Part shown: positions 33,932 to 44,839 of the stretch, piece by piece
Numbering within the stretch: position 1 is the stretch's first letter
Layout of the letters: each line of letters opens with the position of its first letter
Source: Acarospora socialis
Taxonomy: Eukaryota > Ascomycota > Lecanoromycetes > Acarosporales > Acarosporaceae
Assembly (NCBI GenBank): GCA_025617375.2
Contig: JAMYGW020000001.1
Coordinates: 2,852,001-2,916,000 of the forward strand
Length of the DNA: 64,000 nt
Reading direction: 5' to 3'
Program-made: the position numbers and the translations under genes
Notes under the pieces: model-generated
What the model saw: only the letters and a program-made list of their open reading frames with translations
What the model was told of the DNA's origin: nothing
Database searches by the model: none

Positions 33932-36273
33932 CTACTCTCCTTTCTCATCCGTTTTCTTGTTGTTCTTCATAAGATGGTACCAGATCAAGGCTTCGAGATC
34001 CGGATCGCCTTCGGAGAGTTGCCAGAACTGGCTCGTGGTCGTGGTAGCGTACAAATCGCGGCAGTATTCGATAGTCGCCGTTCTGACTTGGATGCTGTCA
34101 GAGCGCATGCCCTTCTGAACCAACTTTGCCAGTGGAAGAGCCTGGTTGTCGGTAAACGCCTGCTTCCCGTCTTTCGTCTCCCTCAGCTGGCGACGTAACA
34201 AATATGCGAGCATGTATAAGGCCGTGGACTTCAAACCGTCGACGTTATTTTTTCCGTTCTCTTTGATCGGCCAGGCCTCGGCCTCCAAGTACTCCAGAAG
34301 AGCAAAAATAGCCTCTAGAGTTTTACACATGTCTATCGCAATCTCGAGGTCGTCTTCCAACTTAATAGTTGCGAGCGAGTTGTCGTCAAGGTCCAGACGT
34401 TGACTTAGCCGGCCGGTTAATGCCCGCTGCGTCTCTCCCTTAAAGAGGCACTTGCGCCAACCCCAATGGCTGCTGTCAACTCGTACTGGTTTTGGAGAGT
34501 CCAAAACCGGGCGTGGTCGTACTCGTACGTCAGCTTTTTCCGCCTCAACTTTCGCCCTGTTCTTCTTCGGCTTTATGAAGCAAACATCCTCGGCTGATTT
34601 GACGACGGGCTTGCGAGGACGACGCCGGGGCCCAACCAACAGCCTCTTGACATCTTTGGGGAGCTGATGGTTTAGTTAGCATTTGCCAAACCCTTCTGTT
34701 TCTGCTGTGAGTGATACTGATGTACTTACGTGCTCCTGTTGAGGGTTCTGTTCGGCTTCTTTGGCCCTCTTCGCACCAAAGATCGAATCCTGCTTCTGCT
34801 GAGGTTTCGGATTCAGTTGTTGTGCGTTATCAAGCGAAGACTGCTCTGGCTTCTCGATGAACAGGTCATCGAGGGATGTATCCTCTTCAACGGATGCGGG
34901 CTGTGCCGACTGAGGGCCTATTGGCAGATCATCACCAGTTTCTTTTGGTGTGATAACGTCTTGGGGGGTGGGAAGAACGGGTTTGTTGTTAACAGGTTTG
35001 TTGTTAACAGGTTGGTCGTTGATAGTTTGGTTGTTAACAGATTTGTTGTTAACAGGTTGGTCGTTGATAGGTTGGTTGTTAACAGGTTTTTTGTTAACAG
35101 GTTGGTCGTTGATAGGTTGGTTGTTAACAGATTGGTTGTCGGTTGGCTGTGCTGACCTGGGACGTAATGGCAGGTCTTTGCCAGTTGCTTTCGCTCTCTT
35201 ATGAGCAGCAATGGTGTCCTTAAGCGCAGAGCGGGCTGGCTTAGTGTAAATAACTGGAGATTCAGGGTTCGGATCCGGGTTTGCTGGATGCTTTGTGAGT
35301 AGGCTTTGTTGCTTTGCATCGAGTGCAGACATGATGCTGTACCCAGGAGTTAGCGAATTGTATTACCTCGAGACTATGAGTGCTTACACTTGAGACCTCT
35401 CCGGCCACAATTGAGCATAAGTCCAGAATGTGCCTCTCATGCCTTCTCTGACTCCTGGGTTCGCGTCTCCTAATCCCTTCTTGATGCACTTTTCTATGAG
35501 TTCGATACCTCCGGCGTGTTCAAGTATGTTCTTGTGATGACCATGCTTCGTAAAGATAGTGTTCAACCAGCCAGGAGCATAAGTCCGAGGCTTTTCACTC
35601 TTGTGTTCGCACGCCTGCCAGATATGGTGTAAGAGTCGAGCACTGAACGGCACGTTCGCGAGGATGGCGGTGACTGTCGTGTTACCGTTTTCGGCGGCGA
35701 GGTTCTTTGTGTTGCAGCACAGTTTGATCAGGTTTTGGAGGAGAATATCTATCATCGAGGGGTCAAGGCCGCCAGTCCAGCCCGACCCTGCCGAGACGGC
35801 GATGTCTTGGACGAGCTTACAGCCGTTGGTTGAGAGTGTAGTACGGAGCGAATTGACCGTTTTTAAGATGCCATCGAGCAGAGTTTTGATACCTAAAAGA
35901 CAGAGGAATCAGTCACGTAAAACAGAATGCAAATAAGGAATACTTTCATACCTGCTACATAAACCTTTGGAAAGCGGTGCGGCGCGTCTCCCCAGGTAAG
36001 TCTCTGCAGTTTTTTGACTGCATTTTCTCGAAGAGTCCAGTTCTGTTCGGTTTCATTGCCTTCGAAGAGAGGGACAAGTTGCTGGAAAATATCCTCCAGC
36101 TGTCTCCGAGTGGAGACGTGGAGGGCGTCCATTTCTTCCTGGACACGCGGGGGTGCCGGCGAGCACACAATGGGGGCGACAAAAGTGACAACGGAGAGGA
36201 TAAGGTGGAAGAACGGCGGCGACAATGATGTGATGGTGGTGATGGCGGCGAGCAAACACTGTAGTGCCGCCAT
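33932..36273 (-). CDS. Stu1/CLASP-like protein, N-terminally rearranged
   Basis: Exons 36273-35952, 35892-35388, 35336-34730, 34663-33932; 721 residues. Residues about 50-290 match the second TOG-like region of fungal Stu1 (CLASP, a microtubule-stabilising protein): LFEGNETEQNW, GIKTLLDGILKTVNSLRTTLS, GLGDANPGVREGMRGTFW, MSALDAKQQSLLTKHPANP. Full Stu1 is over 1000 residues and begins with another TOG region, absent here; instead there is a hydrophobic leader (MAALQCLLAAITTITSLSPP) that recurs as a diverged repeat near 49 kb. Residues 342-396 are 11 pentapeptide repeats. The C-terminal part (RTATIEYCRDLY, EYLEAEAWPIKENG) is helical and only loosely CLASP-like. The splice model keeps phase throughout. 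It may be a partial duplicate of STU1; a bona fide STU1 would then exist elsewhere. Whether it is expressed is unknown. Confidence 0.72.
34976..35140 (-). repeat. 15-bp coding minisatellite, 11 pentapeptide copies
   Basis: Eleven in-frame 15-bp units encode variants of N-N-Q-P-V (NNQPI, NDQPV, NKKPV, NNKSV and so on). Units follow a three-unit, 45-bp higher order: NNQPI-NDQPV-N[NK]K[PS]V. Most units contain GTTAACA. It lies within the Stu1-like gene. Confidence 0.9.
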
Positions 36274-36285
36274 ATCAGCGGTGTA
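36110..36285 (-). repeat. Dispersed repeat copy B (leader of the Stu1-like gene)
   Basis: This segment aligns base for base, with many substitutions and small indels, to 49030-49212. Shared landmarks on the minus strand include CCGCTGA[TC]ATGGCGG, TCATTGTCGCCGCC, CTCTCCGTT and GCTCGCCGG. It carries the start codon and first 50 codons of the Stu1-like gene. Confidence 0.7.
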
Positions 36286-36756
36286 TGTGGAAGAGTTATG
36301 GAGAAAGTCAGGAAGAGATTTGCGAAGATTATATACTTGGGGACTACTCGATGTAGAAAGGCATACTCACGTTTGTGATCTTGGTGGACAGTACCTTCTG
36401 AAGAAGGTGGACTCACTTTCGTTGTGTTAATTGACGGAGGTATTTCGTAGTTAACTTACACTCAGATATTGAAGTGCCCCAAATAGGAAGCAACGACTAG
36501 CGCAAACAGGTACGTGGTGATCATCATTAGCGTGTCGCGCTAGGCACTGACGACCTCGGGAGAGAAAGATAAGTGCAACGCCCGGCAAGGGATCCGAGGG
36601 CCTTCAAAAGTCACTCTTGCTATATTCGGAACACGGAACGGAGAAACGTTGAGGTGAGTACCTCCGTAGCACAAAGTACTTCCGTACATCTACCTGAGGT
36701 GTTTCTACATACCTTACTACTGGAATGCAAGAGGCTGGCAATCTTCATATACAGCC
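36286..36756. other. Divergent promoter region, Stu1-like / peptidase
   Basis: Between two divergent genes. No ORF, RNA gene or strong repeat; one GTACTTCCGTAC word near 36680. Confidence 0.4.
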
Positions 36757-37623
36757 ATGGTGAAGGTCTCCCCCGTTCCACTCCCAAAACCTCTCGCCAT
36801 GTCGGCGCCAATGTCCATCACCACGCCATCACCACTGCCTATCCGCCCCGCCAGCCTGAAGCCTCCCTCACCTGAGCCTGACTCGCCCACGGCTACACGC
36901 CCACTACCCAAGCCTTTACCGCGCCCGCCCAAACTACTGCTCCAAATTAGTGACCTCTCCGATACCGGGTCTCAGTATTTTCTCTCCGCTATCAATGCGT
37001 GGGAGGCTCTTCAATCGGCAGTTGCGACTGTTATCTCCCATCTCTATCTCTCCACTCCCGCCTCGCACATCCCAGGGACACGTTCTGTAACTTTGATTCT
37101 CCGATCCATGGACGGTGTAGCCTATACAGTCTCTAAAGACATTGACGAGGATCACAAGGAGATCCATCTGTCCACTACGTACATCCAGAAGATACCGTCT
37201 AAGAGGAAGGTGGACGAGATCCTGGGGGTGATCACACATGAGATGGTCCATTGCTGGCAGTGGAGCGCGCATGGCACCGCACCTGGAGGGTTGATAGAGG
37301 GTGTTGCTGATTGGGTGAGGCTAAAAGCTGGGTTGGTACCGCCGCATTGGACCAGAGAACGAGGGGGCAAGTGGGACGCCGGGTATCAACGCACAGGATA
37401 TTTCCTAGATTTTTTGGAGGGCAGGTTCGGAGAGGGTACTGTCCGGAAGATCAATGACAGCCTGCGGAAAGGTAAGTACGAAAAGGAGAAATTCTGGACG
37501 GCTCTATTCGGGGAAACTGTCGAAAAGCTCTGGGAGAAGTATCAGACAAAGCTAGAGAAGGAGCTGGAGGTTGAGGAGGAGCCCATAGTCGTGGAAAGAC
37601 ACGACGGGAGTGATAATTTATGA
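36757..37623 (+). CDS. Basic secretory protein-type metallopeptidase
   Basis: Single exon, 288 residues, ATG 36757. The core is the plant basic secretory protein (BSP) family fold found also in fungi: a zinc-peptidase motif HEMVH at 161-165, followed by LIEGVADWVRLKAGL at 179-193, where the Glu and Asp residues are family hallmarks, then GYQRTGYFLDFLE. Residues 1-60 are a Pro-rich, Ser/Thr-rich leader (PLPKPLPRPPK) and no signal peptide is visible, so despite the family name a cytosolic location is likely. Substrate unknown. The tail ends in an acidic, Glu-rich helix. Convergent with the PTEN gene. Confidence 0.82.
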   Translation: MVKVSPVPLPKPLAMSAPMSITTPSPLPIRPASLKPPSPEPDSPTATRPLPKPLPRPPKLLLQISDLSDTGSQYFLSAINAWEALQSAVATVISHLYLSTPASHIPGTRSVTLILRSMDGVAYTVSKDIDEDHKEIHLSTTYIQKIPSKRKVDEILGVITHEMVHCWQWSAHGTAPGGLIEGVADWVRLKAGLVPPHWTRERGGKWDAGYQRTGYFLDFLEGRFGEGTVRKINDSLRKGKYEKEKFWTALFGETVEKLWEKYQTKLEKELEVEEEPIVVERHDGSDNL

Positions 37624-38055
37624 ATGGCAGTGGGGGACAGAAGATTGGAGTGGAAGGTGTAAGGATAGAGAAAGGACATCCCCATTCCATAGAATTCCAA
37701 ATACTTCATGACCAAAACCAGATTGCACTTATCGCGCATAGAGCAGGCGCGTGTAGCGGGCTTACTGCGGTATCTAAGATCGATCTTGTTCTGTTCGTGG
37801 CAGGTACCATGTGCTTTGGTTCGCGGGCTGCTTGGTCTTGAAACAGAAAGCTTCAAGAGAGGTTGCTCTCTTTGTTGATTGTAAGTCAAATCCTCTTACC
37901 TTTCCAAATAATGCAGCATCACAAACGCCTGCAACATGACTTCCACAAGAACGTTTTTGCAACTCCGTAACGGGTATGAACATCCGTACGACGTAAATGT
38001 AGAGCGTGATACACAAGCTGGTATCGCCAACGCCGCGCCAACTCCAAAGGGGTTT
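37624..38055. other. Intergenic, convergent 3' ends
   Basis: Between convergent stops; 3' UTRs expected. Nothing else seen. Confidence 0.4.
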
Positions 38056-39842
38056 CTAAGAGCTTGCCCCAACATCTTTGGTCCGTTCGAGATGCCCTGG
38101 TATATGATTATGGCTTGTTTTCATCTCCTCTTCGGGTTTGCCATCAGGTAAATCCCTAGTAGAAACATGCTCCATCCCACTTACGATACCCGCGACTTTT
38201 GCCAGTCCAATATTACGCACTCCATGAAGAACCTGTGATGGATGCGTACTTTCCATCGAAGCCGTGTGCTGTGGGTCTACTGTATGCCCTTCACCATCAA
38301 GACCGTAAGATTGAGCGCCCCCGTGCGGATCATAATTGCAGTTGCTCTCAGCACTGTCAGTACTACTCGCTTTGCTGATCGGTGCGCTGGCAGGTGTTGC
38401 CGCCATTAAGCCGAGATCCCTGCCATGGTTCGAATGCTCCGGGCTGACGCCTCTCCAATCCGCCGGCCGTACATCTGGGACAAGTATGCCCTCGGGAGGT
38501 CCGGTGATAATAGTCGGTACGCCCTCCCCTACGGCATCTATCGCTTTCCATACCACAGCTATGCGGTCAAATGCTCGGATGCCCTTACGACTGCTGCCTT
38601 TGATGCCGTCCATAGCATCCCACTCGATTTCGAACACCCCGTCGTTGGAGGCCTTGCCGCCATTCTCAGCGCCTTGTGCTTCAAAGAATGCGTTGAACCA
38701 GACATGCGCGACTGCAGTCACCATTGCTAAGCCGTAACCGGCTTTATTGCGGCGTTCGAAATCTATATTGATATCGTTGGTAGCTAAGATGACGCGAGTT
38801 GAAGGCCGGAATATGACTGCGCTAGTACCGCCTTCTCTCTCTGACCCTTGTTTCGGACCCAGGTCTGATCCGTCTTCATTTGTGGAGGTATTCCTGTCGG
38901 TTGGTGTACCATCAAGCTGCGAGCTCTTAGGTATCGTGGTCTCATTCTTGAGACCGGCCAAATCGGCGAAGACACTTCTGCTTTGCGCTGTGCCGTCAAT
39001 AACGATATTTTCTTCCTTGCTGAAGACATGGAATGTCTTAATTGTCTTTCCTTCATCCACAAATCCTTCGATTGCCACTTTCACTCCATCCCTTATACCC
39101 CAGACATGTACCTCTAGAATTTCTATCTGTCGCTCCATATACAGCTTCCCGTGTTTCGCCCACCGGTGAACATAACCAACCCATCTGAGCTGGCTCGGTA
39201 TGCTCACACCAGCCCCAAACCCTTGCCGCATTCTTCTTTCTGTGAACCTTTTGAGCGCATCCTCCACCGCCCATGCCTCCTCTGAGATCAAGTACGAACA
39301 TGCCACGGTCCCAGATCTTCCCTTTCCAGCTTTGCAATGAACAACCACAACTCTATCGGGATTATTCGCCTCCTTTAACCAGTTCCGCATGCTCGCCATG
39401 ATATTTGGTATAAGCGCAAAGGGTGGCGGATGATGGTCGGGCCATGGGTAGTGGTGTATTCGACCATGGACTTCCGAGTCAGGGTAGCCAGTACCTTCTG
39501 CACGAAATTCCCAAATGGCCCAGTTAGACTCGTGTTTCTTGTCGAGAAACTGTACAAGTGCGTCCGTGGGATTTCGGTAGGCTCGTTGAGGGTATGTCGA
39601 GGAAGGGCCGGAGGTGGCAATGACTGGACAAGATATTAATAAGATATCAACTTCATGCTACAGAGGTGGTCACTATAGTCGGTAACGTAGCAGAGATCAA
39701 GGCCAGCCTCGGCGTCCCGTAATCGTGGACCGGCCACAATCTGTCGAAGGAGGGATGCCTTCCAAATAACAGCGTTTCTGGTCAGCAGAGCTCAGACAAT
39801 AGATTTATGACGGAGATATGACAATTAGTACGAACCTACCAT
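38056..39842 (-). CDS. TEP1: PTEN-type phosphoinositide 3-phosphatase
   Basis: Exons 39842-39840, 39758-39674, 39623-38056; 551 residues. The first coding exon is the ATG alone, followed by GTAGGT; the next exon opens ASLLRQIVAGPRLRD, the usual fungal PTEN start. The P-loop HCKAGKGRSG is at 125-134 with catalytic Cys126, the same lysine-containing signature as human PTEN, so PIP3/PI(3,4)P2 phosphatase activity is expected. Upstream are YRNPTDALVQFLDKKH and GRIHHYPWPDHHPPP (with the WPD-loop Asp). The C2-like region follows (VEILEVHVWGIRDGV-type text), then an unconserved Ser/Thr-rich tail. It would oppose PI3K signalling at membranes. The gene symbol follows yeast usage. Confidence 0.9.
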
Positions 39843-40354
39843 TGCAACGTCGTCGGCGCCTAGTAACTAGGGGGAACTTGGTGAGCGGCCGCAAGATTGG
39901 TGTATCCTCCAGTATGTCGCGTACTTGGGTCTTTCGTCCAGGTAAGCTGACGCGGGAGTGAATCCCAAAGATTTTACAAGCTTTGTATGTATGAGACGGA
40001 GAATAGTTGTGTAGGGCTTGGAAAATGGGAATTGTTAAGCAGAAGCCCTTCCGAGCTGGACGTAGGGCTTTGACGTCATAGCGCAGCTGTTGGCTAGATC
40101 AAGTTAGTCTACCCGCGTCACCCACAAGGCTGCCTTATCGATAAGCGCTATCTTAGCGTCACTGAGCACCTCTACAATTCAAGAGGCTGAAGTCAATGGT
40201 CACATAGCTTGGCTAAGATCCACCGTTGTTGAAAAGTGGACGTCCTAAACTATCTTTGTAGGGCCTACTCTCTACTCAACACCCTGATACCTTTTAACCC
40301 ATGGAGTGAAACGCTTATCCTGCGAAATGTCCAGCTTCTCTTCCCAAGAGACTC
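39843..40354. other. Intergenic, PTEN promoter
   Basis: Upstream of the PTEN gene and downstream of the tandem FMN-protein gene. No feature supported. Confidence 0.4.
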
Positions 40355-41367
40355 TCAATCATCACTCTTTTCCAGTTTTACGGGTGCAGGTTTCTTAGCC
40401 GCAGCCATGGCATACTCCCGTTCTCGAGAATTCCTCTCCTTGATATATTCACCCACATGAGCCGGGATGTCCGGTATGTGGTTATACGGACCTGGAATGG
40501 GTTCCGCCAGTATGTTGTATAGCGGTACGACACCAGTCCAGATTTTCTCCACGACTTCCGGGCGCGACAGATCCTTCTTCTCGTCGTTCGGCACTCCTGA
40601 TCAGTCCCAGTATGTCAGACCATCACGGTCAAAGCCATACCATTTGAGCGGGGATTTTACCTTCCCGGACTTTCGCGCTTGCGCTCTCAACTCTCATCCG
40701 CATAATCTGCGTAGAGCTCATCTCAGTTGCGTCCGGCGGTACGCGGCTGTTGTGCCAGCGCTCAGGACACACGGAGTTGGTGATGAGCTCCATTGCCCAG
40801 AGCTTTTCGGCGGTATCGGTGACAAGAGTCGCGACGCCGTGGAGGACGGCAGATCGATAGTTGTAGTTGTGGGAGTTGGGCGTAAGGGTAAGTACGAGGC
40901 CGTCAACCTATAAGCAAGGCTCACTTCCGTTACTACCAAAAGCGCAGCACACTGTGCTCAGCGTCGCACTGGGGTTACCAACCTTCGTCGCACAAACACA
41001 GATCTTCATCCCAGCATCCTTCTCACCATCCCTCGCCAGATTCATGATCCGGCTGCTGACATACCCGTGGAGATACACATCCATTGGCTCCCCGATCCCC
41101 GCGCTCGGCCGCTCGAACGAGCCCATCTGCCCGATCAAGGGTATAATGGTTGGTAACCCATCTTCGCTGATGAAGGAGGCGTGCAGAACATCGGAGGAAT
41201 TGACAATGGTGTGAATTAGGGAGAGGTCGTAGGATGCTGAGAGCTGTTAATCCCGGTGTGTATTTGAGAAAGAACTAGTCACTATGAATGAGGGTAGCAC
41301 CTTGGTGTTTGTAGCGATTGACTTTGTTCACCGGGGTTACAGGGTATGTCAAGTTATTTCTGGGCAT
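40355..41367 (-). CDS. Pyridoxamine-phosphate-oxidase-like FMN split-barrel protein
   Basis: Exons 41367-41301, 41236-40983, 40907-40661, 40596-40355; 269 residues, starting MPRNNLTYPVTPVNKVNRYK. The pattern matches the flavin-nucleotide-binding, NimA-type branch of the PNPOx-like split-barrel family: DLSLIHTIVNSSDVLHASF, then PTIIPLIGQMG, DVYLHGYVSSR, CVCATKVDGLVL, YRSAVLHGVATLV and SVCPERWHNSR. It probably binds FMN (or F420-like cofactor) and reduces small molecules; the substrate is unknown, and true pyridoxamine oxidase activity should not be assumed. Introns fall at conserved-looking block edges and all phases agree. Its C-terminus (YAMAAAKKPAPVKLEKSDD) is charged. Confidence 0.85.
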
Positions 41368-41823
41368 CCTGGAAACCGATGCAGGCGTAGGGCAACGTCT
41401 TTTACCCTTTGCTCTCTCGCGATCAATGCTTCGCAGTGTGGCATAGGAAGCAAGGCAATCTCTAACTTATATAGAGCATACCGGTCACTCTTTGGCAACT
41501 CTAAGAGCCCCACTACACCTTACGTGACTCACTTCCTCATATTCCAGAAATGTCGATTCTTATCGGACGGTAAAGCTTGTTTACAGCGTACACGCTTTAA
41601 CCGGAATCGGGAAGTCAACGCGACCCCGCCTTTCGGTTTGCCCAATGGTGAGTTGAGCTTCCGTACGGGTTGTGGGTAAGCAAATGATCTTTGACTCCAG
41701 GGTAAGAGACCTAGGGCGGTTCATCGCATGGGCCTGCCTGATCTGCGCTACCCTCAATCCAACGTGCAGTTATGTTGGTTATAGGCTGTGATGACTGCAT
41801 ACCAACCAGAACCTAGCACATCT
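41368..41823. other. Intergenic, tandem minus-strand genes
   Basis: Promoter of the FMN-protein gene and 3' UTR of the PPR gene. Frames crossing here are not conserved-looking. Confidence 0.4.
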
Positions 41824-43682
41824 CTACAACAGCAGTCGCTCCACACGGGCCGCATCCCCGCCGCCAGCCCAATTGTCTCTCAGCCATTTCCCGATCTTTG
41901 CGGTCTCCATGCCTTCAGCCTGTATCTCCCGGTACATCTCAAACGCCCTCTCGTCTCCCCTCTCGGCGCATTTTTTCACCATCGCGACCAACGTGCCCTG
42001 ACGGGGCGTCCATCCCCGGCCCTGCATTTCCTCAAAGTATCGGAAGGCGTCCTCGTAGTCGTCCTGGTCTAGGCACACTAGTAGGAGTCTGTCGTAAGTT
42101 AGCGCGTCGGGCGTGATGCTTAAGGCAAGCATCTCGGAGGCGAGAAACATGGCCAGGTCTTTGCGGTGCGCGGTGTTGCAGCCGCGAAAGAGAGCGTTAA
42201 AGGTTGAGGTGTTGGGTCCGTCGGGGCACAGCGTATGGAGTTGCTTGTAGTGGTCGATTGCTTGGGGCAGGACTCCGAGATGAACCGAGGCTTCAATAAG
42301 ACAATTGACGACAGATGTGGGGATTGCGCGTCCGTCTCTCCGCAACTCGCGTAAGATCGTGAAGGCTTGTTGAGGCCTTCTGACGTCCTGGCGTAAGTGC
42401 TGGAAGAGCGACCTTGTGCTTCCTTCTTCTGGTTCGAGGCCGGAACCTTTCATGATGCACAGTATTGTCAACGCAGTTTTGATGTTGCCGCTACCGACGT
42501 ATGCTTCGAGAAGCGTCTCATACTGGTGAAGCTCGAACTTCGTTTTGCGGTTGCCAAGAACGCGGAAGACATCCGTCGCCAAATATGCATCACCACATCG
42601 GGCGGCGGTTATAAGGACGTTGAGGCAGATACCGGATGGAGGGTTCAAGTAGGCCGTTTCAACTCGTTTCTTCCAGGCGTAGAGGGTTGCTTCGTACTAT
42701 GACTTATTAATAAAGGCCAAGCACTGTTTACAACGTGAGGCACAAACATTCAGTGCTCGACTGGCAGTATCAAGAAGGTAGGACCATAAATTTGCAGAGA
42801 TTTTCAGCTCTCCTCCGGCGATGCGGTTCTTGATTAGAGCGATAGCCCCCTCGAATTCTTCGACTTCGCATAGAGTATACACGAACATGTCGTAGAGCCA
42901 ACTCTTAACCTGATTGCCCTCCCGCTGCAATTGTTCCAACTGATCCAGGGCCATCTCCAACTGTTTCTCTTTGAGAAGGCCCACGATCACGTCGTGCCAA
43001 CCATCATTGGTGAGGGTAAACCAACGTTGGCGCAGCTCGGTGAGTATAGTACTTCGCAGATTGTAGTCTGGATGGATCGCAAAGACCTGACATAAAGTCC
43101 AATCAGCACTGGTCGAGTACAGTGAACGGACACTGAACACACCTTCAACATGGCGTGATACGTCCCAGACTCAGGTATAATGCCGTCTTTGGTCATTTCA
43201 CTGAAGAATTTGGACGCCTTCGCGGCAGAACCGTTCACCGGATCGATATTGGACAAGATCAGGGCATTATAGAGACGTATATTTGGCCGTTCATGATGAT
43301 CCCGGACGAGAACTTTAACAATGTCCTCAATTTCCTTGTGATTCCCTTTGTAAGACACTAACCGCAGCTTGTCGTATAACTGGATGGCGGTAGATTCTGG
43401 AGCTTTGTGCGCATGATCGACTTCTCTCAATAGTGAGCGCTGCGTGAAAAAGTGGCCCCTATCATGACCATCTCCATTGAGAGACTGCCGTTGCGGACCG
43501 TTGCGCGCATAGGCACCTGTGCTGAGCCCGCGTCTAGATGTAGCGCTTGGGGAGGCTTTGCAGCCATTGCGAAGGTTAGTCTTCAATCTCCGACCTCTAT
43601 GCGACTTGACGAGGAGTTGGATATCAAATAAAGGGCAGAGACAATGCCATAGCCCATCATTGAGGATCCTGGCTGAGCGCAT
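41824..43682 (-). CDS. Pentatricopeptide repeat (PPR) protein, probably mitochondrial
   Basis: Exons 43682-43143, 43086-42748, 42696-41824; 583 residues. Repeated 35-residue helical hairpins are evident: NIRLYNALILSNIDP, GTYHAMLKVFAIHPD, WLYDMFVYTLCEVEEFEGAI, QYETLLEAYVGSGNIKTAL, STFNALFRGCNTAHRKD, LTYDRLLLVCLDQDDYEDA. PPR proteins bind organelle RNA and govern its processing or translation. The N-terminus (MRSARILNDGLWHCL, many Arg and few acidic residues) fits a mitochondrial presequence. The ATG at 43682 is used because the frame's longer form begins at GTG. The particular RNA target cannot be told. Confidence 0.85.
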
Positions 43683-43998
43683 TGCTTTTGGAAACACGCA
43701 ATCGCAAACGAGCTTTCTTGAAGCCCCGTGTCCGAGTTGCTTAGTCAGCTCTCCTCAAAAGGGTCAACATCAACTATCTTCACCAAAGCCAGTCTCTGCC
43801 TAAATTCAACATTGTTTCTGGAGATGTTGTTGACTCTATGGTCTAAGAAGCGGGCAGTCGGGACATCAGCCAAGCGACTCATAGATTTTAGCAGCTTATC
43901 TAACAGCACCCAGACGCCTTCTTGCCCTGCTAGTGGATATACAAGATATGCAGTAACGACAACCGATAGCATCTGAACTGAATCTCAGCTGCTCATGA
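43683..43998. other. Short intergenic region
   Basis: Between PPR start and LSM4 stop, both minus strand. Nothing seen beyond promoter sequence. Confidence 0.4.
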
Positions 43999-44515
43999 TC
44001 ATGCCCCTCTCCCCCTGCCCCTTCCCCGTCCTCCTCCGCTTCTCCCAGCACCTCTTCCTCTATCACCTCTGCCGCCATGATCACCTCTCTGAACGCTCCC
44101 ACCACGACCCCGGCTCGAAGGCTGATTGTGTTGCTGGTCCTTGACTAAGTCGATTATCTCATCTGGTACCCGTAGGTACTTGATCTGCTCCGGTGTAAGT
44201 TTCCTTCGCAGCGAACCCAGAGTCCCGATGACGGGAATTACGAACATTGTTTCCTCTTACGTATACTTCTGGCAACCGGAAGAACTTGTCGCCATCCGGG
44301 CTTGTTTGTACCACCTCCTTCAAGGTCAAGTTCATCCATGTGTCGCAGTTGATAAGGTGTCCATTGAGCGTCTCGCCGTTCTTGAGTTCGACTAGCATAG
44401 GGTGGCCCTGAGCCGCGTTGAGAAGTCCGAGCGGTAACTATACCACTCAACGTCAATGTCTGTCGCGCAAGTCGCTGCCGCTAGCTCGCCAGAGCCACGT
44501 CGGCGCACTAACCAT
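43999..44515 (-). CDS. LSM4: U6 snRNA-associated Sm-like protein LSm4
   Basis: Exons 44515-44513, 44437-44246, 44184-43999; 126 residues. LSm4 is part of the LSm1-7 (cytoplasmic mRNA decay) and LSm2-8 (nuclear U6 snRNP) rings. The first coding exon is the ATG alone, before a GTTAGT donor; splicing gives [20 protein letters not shown], the classic LSm4 start. Sm1 motif: [19 protein letters not shown]; Sm2: [17 protein letters not shown], spanning the second intron. The tail is a Gly/Arg-rich RGG stretch ([11 protein letters not shown]) typical of LSm4 and linked to P-body assembly. Confidence 0.95.
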
Positions 44516-44733
44516 AGCCTCGAGGGACCCTTGCCAGGAATATCAGAACAATTAACGATCAGACTAGGCTTGGGTAGTTGATATGCTGTGCGCGTATTCG
44601 TAATCGATTGCTGGCGTGGACTTCCAAAGTACGAGCACTGATCCAGTCTGGCTTAAGCAGTTAGGGCAGAAAGAGAAGCAAATCATGTGCCAGAATCTCC
44701 TAGCAGTACCTTAGCTCTAATCTAAATTTGGGA

Positions 44734-44738
44734 GTTTC
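44734..44738. repeat. Target-site duplication, left copy
   Basis: GTTTC directly before the left LTR, matching GTTTC at 46061-46065 directly after the right LTR. Confidence 0.9.
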
Positions 44739-44839
44739 TGTCAGAAATTGAGCCTAGACGCTCGCTTCCTTAGTGTTTTAGTAGATAACACGATTTTTCG
44801 TGTATTAGATTTTAGTAACAACAACATCAATTTTTGACA
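44739..44839 (+). repeat. Left LTR (101 bp)
   Basis: Direct copy of 45960-46060 with two substitutions: C versus T near 44763 and T versus C near the 3' end. It contains a perfect hairpin, ACACGA-TTTT-TCGTGT at 44788-44803, possibly part of the transcript end signal. Confidence 0.93.
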
